Source of the DNA: DAOMNO01 sp035443885
GTDB lineage: Bacteria > Planctomycetota > Phycisphaerae > Phycisphaerales > SM1A02
NCBI GenBank assembly: GCA_035443885.1
Contig: DAOMNO010000018.1
Location: 1-64,000 of the forward strand
Direction of reading: 5' to 3'
DNA length: 64,000 nt
Part shown: positions 59,373 to 64,000 of the stretch, in pieces
Numbering within the stretch: position 1 is the first letter of the stretch
Layout of the letters: every line of letters begins with the position of its first letter
The notes under the pieces: generated by a model
What the model was told of the DNA's origin: nothing
Database searches by the model: none
The model's input: only the letters and a program-made list of their open reading frames with translations
Program-made: the position numbers and the translations under genes

Positions 59373-60347
59373 TTATCCATGCGTCGCGCGACGAAGCCGA
59401 TCTCGCACAGCGGCCCATCGTTCATCACCTTCTGGCACACGTTCGATCAACATCCGCGACACGCCCAACGCATCTGCGGCCCGCAAGGTGGCGTACAGGG
59501 CGTGTGCGTAGTCATCCGGCTCAGTAGGCATGATGAGCACATGATGGGGTGGTGACGCAACGAACGAACCGCGTGCAAGCACAATGCAGGTCTTTGTGCT
59601 CTCGGCAAGGCGAGCGGGCAGATCATCGCGGCTCACCAGTTCCGCAGGGGTTTGTGGGGCGTAATGCGATGCAGCAGTGCCGGGGCTGGCATGTTGGGTG
59701 TCATGCATGATGTCGCCTGCCACACGTTCACCAAGTGCGATTTCGATTGCCTCGCGCGAAACACTGCCGGGACGAAGAATGCGGGGCTTTTCACCGCTGA
59801 GATCGACAACCGTTGACTCAATGCCCACTTCGCAAGGGCCGCCATCGAGAATGAGCAGGTCTTCACATGCTGCAAAGTCGGATGCGACATGCTGCGCCTG
59901 CGTGGGTGAAATGCGACCTGAGCGATTGGCAGACGGTGCGGATAGCGGCCCGCCGAACGCGGCCAGCAGTTCGCGAGCGACTTGATGCGCAGGACATCGA
60001 ACTGCGATGGTGGGATAGCCTGCCGTCGCAGCAGCAGGAACGCCACTCGCCTTCGCCACGACGAGCGTCAGCGGTCCGGGCCAGAACCGTTGGGCGAGTA
60101 TTTCGCAACGACGGTCCCATGTTGCAACCAATCGCTGCGCTTGAGCGGCATCGCGCACATGCGCGATAAGTGGATTGTTGAACGGCCTGCCTTTGGTCGC
60201 GTACACGCGCTGGATTGCTTCTTCATTGAAGGTATCCGCACCGAGGCCGTACACCGTTTCCGTAGGAAAAGCGACGATGCCGCCTCGGCGGAGACGCTCA
60301 GCCGCTTCCGCAAGGGCCTCGCGCGTCGGCAGTTCAACGCGGGGCAT
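59373..60347 (-). CDS. sua5: Threonylcarbamoyl-AMP synthase (Sua5/YrdC family)
   Basis: 324 residues: an N-terminal YrdC domain (GGIVAFPTETVYGLGADTFNE, KGRPFNNPLIAHV, RCPAHQVARELLAAFGGPLSAPSANRSGRISPT, STVVDLSGEKPRILRPGSV) and a C-terminal Sua5 domain (HYAPQTPAELV, LYATLRAADALG). Makes threonylcarbamoyl-AMP for t6A37 in ANN-decoding tRNAs. It overlaps the end of the TolC-like gene by 14 bases, so it is likely expressed from that gene's transcript. Confidence 0.95.
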   Translation of the reverse strand: MPRVELPTREALAEAAERLRRGGIVAFPTETVYGLGADTFNEEAIQRVYATKGRPFNNPLIAHVRDAAQAQRLVATWDRRCEILAQRFWPGPLTLVVAKASGVPAAATAGYPTIAVRCPAHQVARELLAAFGGPLSAPSANRSGRISPTQAQHVASDFAACEDLLILDGGPCEVGIESTVVDLSGEKPRILRPGSVSREAIEIALGERVAGDIMHDTQHASPGTAASHYAPQTPAELVSRDDLPARLAESTKTCIVLARGSFVASPPHHVLIMPTEPDDYAHALYATLRAADALGVSRMLIERVPEGDERWAAVRDRLRRATHG

Positions 60348-62157
60348 GTGACGCGTCCAGCGATTCGGTCGGCAGGTCCGAAGCGCTCATCAGATCGGCG
60401 TACTCCAGATCAATGCCGTTCATCGCCAGCCCTACGCCCATCGCGCGATGCAGTTGCGCCACGGCCTGATCGTAGTTGATCATCGCGAGCAGCTCCTGCT
60501 GCCTGGCCTGCGCCAGCGTGGCCTGCCGCGTGAACTTGAGGTTGAGAAACTCAGGTGTCAGACCGACCAGTTCTTCGCGCACGAGCAATGCGCGAAGGTT
60601 CTCTGCTTGTGCGATGCGGAATGAACGGGATGCCTGAATCAGTTCATAGTTGGTCGCCACATCGCGCAAGGCGCCTTTGACATCAGCGATCACATTCTGC
60701 ACGGCCTGGCGATAGGCAATCACGGACGCAGACCGTTGCAGGCGCGATTGACGATACTCTGCATCAGCGGCGCGATTGCCGATCGGCACTTCAAACATCA
60801 GGCTGAGCAGATAGCCGACAAAGTTGGCATCGAATGTCTCTTCGTACGCGCCGCCAAGTGAGTCGTCGAGGCCGGTCAATCCAAGTTGAAGACCGAGATC
60901 AAGCCGAGGCAGACGTGCATTCGATGCCAGTCGCTGGCGGATGCCCGCATCATCAATGCGGAGCATGGCCTGATAAATCTCAGGTCGATTCTGAATCGCG
61001 GTGAGCACGGTGTCGCGCATGCTGTATGCCACCGGCGAAACCATGCTTAAATCAACGGGGAAGACAATCGTTTCACCGCCGACGTTCAAGTCCGGGTGGT
61101 TGATGAGGGTTTTGAGACGATCAGACGCGGCGCGAACCTGGCGGCGGGCGCGAACCACACTTGCCTTGCGCTGCTCGACGGTGGCGACGGCATCAGCGTA
61201 TTCCGCTGGTCTGGCGTCGAAGTCCCGTCGCCGCTCCAGCACATCGCGCACCTGCACGCCTTCATCAACCAGCCATTGCTGAATCTCTAGGTCCTGCCAC
61301 GCGAATACAAGCCCCCAGTACGCAAGTTCGGTGTCTGCAACGACTCGCATGAGATCAAGACGGAGCTGTTCAACCGCGCTGCGGTGGGTGTTGCGCGAAA
61401 GTCGAATGACCGCGGTGTTGGCGTCCTGTCCGAAGCCGCGCAGCAAGGGTTGAATGTAGCCGAGCCGAACCGCAGCAGCATGGGCTGGATCAGGAAACGG
61501 CGTAAAGCCGGGCGCGCGATTGTTGGAGCGGCTGAAATCTGTTGAAAGCGAAACGGAGCCGCCCATGCGAAGCGGCAGACGCACGCCGGTTTCAAATCGG
61601 CGGCGATCGCTGGCGTTGATGCCCGTACCAAGCCGCACATTGTTGATGACCGGAACGACAGTCGGTTCACGAAGACGTTGGAATTCCGCCCCGGCGAAGA
61701 ACACGGCATCAAACGCCGCCTCCGCTGCAATGACATCTGCTTCCGTAATCGCAGGCTGGAGCCGTGAAGCAGCCACGCCGAGGTTGTTGCGCACGGCAGC
61801 GACGATGGCGTCCTGCAATGAAAGTGCAACATCCTGCTGTGCTTGGCCTGAAAGGTCCGTGCCGAGATCGGAAGCGCCAGCCTGACGGCGCAGCGCGGGA
61901 CCGATGCCATCGAGTTCTTCGCGGCGATCCGCCAGCGCGCGTTCCACGTCAGTCATGTCGTCAGCGAAGGCTTGCCGAGATGTCGCAGGTTCGTTGTTGG
62001 CGGGCAGTTCGCGCAGTTCGCGTTCGATCGCAGCGTCAACCGTTGCGCGCAGTCCCGCTTCGCCCGGAATGGGATCAAACGGTGACGTGCAACTACTGAG
62101 GATGAGCAGCGGCGCGGCGGTAATCGGGGCAAGACGTAAGGTGAACCTGAAACGCAT
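60334..62157 (-). CDS. TolC-like outer-membrane efflux lipoprotein
   Basis: 607 residues from the ATG at 62157. The signal ends in the lipobox LILSSC (Cys23), so it is lipid-anchored like OprM. Two outer-membrane efflux domains follow: LQDAIVAAVRNNLGVAASRLQPAITEADVIAAEAAFDAVFF in the first and LTAIQNRPEIYQAMLRIDDAGIRQRLASNARLPRLDLG in the second, with the usual long helices. No inner-membrane pump or adaptor gene is next to it; the partner system is unknown. TACGCT lies six bases before the start. Confidence 0.9.
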   Translation of the reverse strand: MRFRFTLRLAPITAAPLLILSSCTSPFDPIPGEAGLRATVDAAIERELRELPANNEPATSRQAFADDMTDVERALADRREELDGIGPALRRQAGASDLGTDLSGQAQQDVALSLQDAIVAAVRNNLGVAASRLQPAITEADVIAAEAAFDAVFFAGAEFQRLREPTVVPVINNVRLGTGINASDRRRFETGVRLPLRMGGSVSLSTDFSRSNNRAPGFTPFPDPAHAAAVRLGYIQPLLRGFGQDANTAVIRLSRNTHRSAVEQLRLDLMRVVADTELAYWGLVFAWQDLEIQQWLVDEGVQVRDVLERRRDFDARPAEYADAVATVEQRKASVVRARRQVRAASDRLKTLINHPDLNVGGETIVFPVDLSMVSPVAYSMRDTVLTAIQNRPEIYQAMLRIDDAGIRQRLASNARLPRLDLGLQLGLTGLDDSLGGAYEETFDANFVGYLLSLMFEVPIGNRAADAEYRQSRLQRSASVIAYRQAVQNVIADVKGALRDVATNYELIQASRSFRIAQAENLRALLVREELVGLTPEFLNLKFTRQATLAQARQQELLAMINYDQAVAQLHRAMGVGLAMNGIDLEYADLMSASDLPTESLDASHAPR

Positions 62158-62163
62158 GGGGCA

Positions 62164-62169
62164 AGCGTA
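62164..62169 (-). promoter_or_regulatory. Start-proximal -10-like box of the TolC-like gene
   Basis: TACGCT on the minus strand, six bases before the ATG at 62157. Confidence 0.35.
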
Positions 62170-62250
62170 GCATCGTGTGCGCCTTGTCGCCATATCGCGT
62201 GGATCAATCGATTTCCCAAGTGGCGATCGCCCGAAACCCGTCCGATCCGC

Positions 62251-62256
62251 TACCCT
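62251..62256 (+). promoter_or_regulatory. Start-proximal -10-like box of the TVP38 gene
   Basis: TACCCT, nine bases before the ATG at 62266. Confidence 0.35.
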
Positions 62257-62265
62257 CATGCGGCA

Positions 62266-63027
62266 ATGACAGTGCCTGTGCAGAACAACATTGAGGCTGG
62301 GGAATCGCGTTGGCGGCAGTTCGGCCCTGTCGGCATCCTCGGCGTGCTCTGGACCCTTGCCCCCGCGATTGCAGGCACCATTCTCCTCGTGCGGGTCGAA
62401 TCTGTTTCGGACTGGCTGATTTCATTGGGCGCGCTGGGGCCGCTGGTGTATATCGCAATCTTTGTCGTTACAGGCGGTTGCGGCTTTCTGCCGACCTACG
62501 CACAGGCGATCGTCGGCGGCTGGGTGTTCGGCCCGGCTGTGGGGATTCCGGCGGCGTTGGCGGGTTTCACCGGTGCATCGATGCTTGGTTATCTGATCGC
62601 CAGATTTGTGGCGAGCGACCGTATAGAGCATGTCATCGAATCGAATCGAAAAGCTCGTGTGATTCACGAGGCTCTGGTGGGTCACGGCGCGTGGCGCACC
62701 TTTGGTGTGGTTACGCTGCTTCGTTTGCCGCCGAACTCGCCCTTCGCACTGACAAACCTGATGATGGCGAGCGCGGGTGTGGCGACGATTCCATATCTGC
62801 TCGGCACGATGATCGGCATGTTGCCCCGCACTGCGGTTGCCGTTGTCTTTGCGTCAATGGCAGCGAATCAGGGGCGGAACATCGTGGACGCGATGAAGCA
62901 AAATCCTGCGATGTTCATGCTCGGCTTGGTGGTGATGGTGGTCGTGCTCATGGTGATCGGCTCGATCGCCAAGCGTGCGCTCGCGCGGTTGGAAGCGGGT
63001 TCAAATGATGCTGCCGCGCCTCAGTGA
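62266..63027 (+). CDS. TVP38/TMEM64 family membrane protein
   Basis: 253 residues, VTT (DedA-related) fold with about five predicted helical segments. FVVTGGCGFLPTYAQAIVGGWVFGPAVGIPAALAGFTGASMLGYLIARF and VVTLLRLPPNSPFALTNLMMASAGV are typical of the family; the second corresponds to the conserved arginine-proline loop. Relatives act as phospholipid scramblases. The last seven bases overlap the convergent manA gene. Confidence 0.9.
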   Translation: MTVPVQNNIEAGESRWRQFGPVGILGVLWTLAPAIAGTILLVRVESVSDWLISLGALGPLVYIAIFVVTGGCGFLPTYAQAIVGGWVFGPAVGIPAALAGFTGASMLGYLIARFVASDRIEHVIESNRKARVIHEALVGHGAWRTFGVVTLLRLPPNSPFALTNLMMASAGVATIPYLLGTMIGMLPRTAVAVVFASMAANQGRNIVDAMKQNPAMFMLGLVVMVVVLMVIGSIAKRALARLEAGSNDAAAPQ

Positions 63028-64000
63028 GCCTGCGCAATCATTGTGTCCATTGATGAGGGCAGCGTGATTCTGAGAAACGTCGAAGGCTCGGCCACCACGA
63101 TGTTGCTCTCAAGCAGCGATGCGGGAATCAGAATAGTGGAACCGAGCGCCATTGGCGTGATGACTGAACCCGCTGGAATGGCAGGATGAATCTCGCCTCT
63201 GCCTTTCAGCGTTATCCACACTTCGGGCATGCCGGATGGCACAATTGCAAGATCGCAACCCGGCCTTGCATCGAGTTGATAGATCGTGAAATGCGATGTT
63301 CGCACGAGCCGCTGCGTGCGTACGCCGCCGGCGTTGGTAGGTGGCGGCTGTGGCTCCGATGGGCACGGACTGAACTGCATGCATTCGAGAGCCTGCTCGA
63401 TGTGCAAGCCGCGCCCGGTTGAAGCTGCGTCGCGGCCCCAGTCGTACAGCCGAAACGTGGTGTCGCTCGGTGTTTGAACCTCTGCAACGACGACGCCCGC
63501 GCCAAGCGCATGAACCGTGCCGCTTGGCAGATAATGGCATTCACCCGGCCTGGCAGGAACAGCCTGTAATGCATCCAGCGTTCGACTACTGCGGAGCAGA
63601 TCGAGAAACACTTCTCGTGTGATGCCCGGCTTCAACCCTTTGTAGATTACGGCACCCGGGTCGGCGTCGATGATGATCCACGCTTCAGATTTGAGGTGCG
63701 CTTCAGGATGCTTGCGAATGTATGCCTCATCCGGGTGTACTTGCACCGAGAGATTCTCGCGAGCATCGAGAAATTTGATGAGCAGGGGAAAGCCTTGTTC
63801 GTTGTCCGGTTCCGGCATGAGTGCGGCGCGGCCCATCACTGCATCGCGTTCGCGTGTAATCACCTCGCGCAGTGAAAGTCCCGCGAAGGGACCGACAGCG
63901 ATGATGGAACGACCATCCGGGATGGAGCGAGGCAGGTCCGCCAGTTCCCATGATTCGCCAATGCGCGTGCCGGGTGGCAGTGGTTTACCGAGCTGCTCTA
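63021..64000 (-). CDS. manA: Mannose-6-phosphate isomerase, class I (5' end outside the window)
   Basis: The reading frame runs off the right edge; 326 codons plus the stop are visible. Interconverts mannose 6-phosphate and fructose 6-phosphate. The edge segment encodes GTRIGESWELADLP, the conserved substrate-site start, and further in are FPLLIKFLDARENLSVQVHPDEAY (zinc ligands Gln and His), PGECHYLPSGTVHALGAGVVVAEVQTPSDTTFRLYDWGR (zinc His and catalytic Arg region). This is the short Bacillus-type class. Supplies mannose-derived sugar nucleotides for surface glycans. Confidence 0.93.
   Translation of the reverse strand, partial: EQLGKPLPPGTRIGESWELADLPRSIPDGRSIIAVGPFAGLSLREVITRERDAVMGRAALMPEPDNEQGFPLLIKFLDARENLSVQVHPDEAYIRKHPEAHLKSEAWIIIDADPGAVIYKGLKPGITREVFLDLLRSSRTLDALQAVPARPGECHYLPSGTVHALGAGVVVAEVQTPSDTTFRLYDWGRDAASTGRGLHIEQALECMQFSPCPSEPQPPPTNAGGVRTQRLVRTSHFTIYQLDARPGCDLAIVPSGMPEVWITLKGRGEIHPAIPAGSVITPMALGSTILIPASLLESNIVVAEPSTFLRITLPSSMDTMIAQAH

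Noticed and set aside
1..64000. tRNA, rRNA, insertion sequences and prophage genes.
   Set aside because: GTTCGA-type T-loop sequences occur only inside protein genes, and no transposase, integrase, terminal inverted repeats or phage structural genes were seen.

Overview
The window reads as a chromosomal segment of a moderately high-GC, Gram-negative-type bacterium. The best guess is a planctomycete of the Phycisphaerae. Five secreted proteins carry the same paired C-terminal dockerin-like motif (DLNxxGxVDVxDLLxLL...WGPC), and there is a hydrophobic-plus-arginine C-terminal sorting tail at the left edge. Outer-membrane proteins (an OprB-like porin and a TolC-like lipoprotein), several lipoproteins, a CRTAC1/UnbV protein paired with a TPR lipoprotein and a eukaryote-like UDP-sugar pyrophosphorylase fit the same picture. 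This placement is inference; there is no rRNA or other phylogenetic marker that I can run. No tRNA, rRNA, CRISPR array, insertion sequence or prophage was seen.

Layout. 1-2.6 kb: end of a secreted protein, a repeat-rich intergenic region with CATGCTTC hairpins and a perfect ParB-type parS site, then a secreted subtilase. 2.6-6.5 kb: metK, convergent with pheT plus a coupled cyclodeaminase. 6.5-12.5 kb: a manganese-type uptake locus (OprB-like porin, MntR, lipoprotein binding protein, ATPase and two permeases, the first fused to a DtxR-like DNA-binding module). Two nearly identical operators overlap the -10 boxes of its two promoters. 12.5-19.6 kb: two tandem FG-GAP repeat proteins that share duplicated 3' ends and terminators, and a di-haem oxidoreductase, all with dockerin-like tails. 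19.9-27 kb: TPR lipoprotein, CRTAC1 protein, miaA, topA and a TetR regulator. 27-32.5 kb: zinc-ribbon membrane proteins, a NeuD/PglD acetyltransferase, a lipid-anchored FKBP and a YceI protein. 32.5-40.4 kb: enoyl-CoA hydratase, acyl-CoA dehydrogenase, leucine dehydrogenase and a branched-chain 2-oxoacid dehydrogenase E1a/E1b/E2 set, which together describe branched-chain amino-acid catabolism. 40.5-52.5 kb: UDP-sugar dehydrogenase, gcvT, dapA, pdxJ, phoU, UDP-sugar pyrophosphorylase, glycerate kinase, a DedA protein, metF and a solitary atpD. 52.6-64 kb: DUF368 protein, a CapD-like UDP-sugar dehydratase, small proteins, dut, a dockerin-tagged M14 carboxypeptidase, a ChaN-like lipoprotein, Sua5/YrdC, a TolC-like lipoprotein, a TVP38 protein and a partial manA.

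Regulation. Two classes of gene start stand out. Genes for secreted and some housekeeping proteins have clear Shine-Dalgarno sequences. At least fourteen others have no Shine-Dalgarno sequence but carry a TANNNT hexamer 6-11 bases before the start codon, the signature of leaderless or very short-leader transcripts. Many genes inside operons overlap by ATGA, GTGA or TAATG, implying translational coupling.

The most notable items are the doubly operator-controlled manganese locus with an operator-controlled outer-membrane porin and a permease-DtxR fusion, the dockerin-like tag shared by unrelated secreted enzymes, and the TANNNT start-proximal promoter class.
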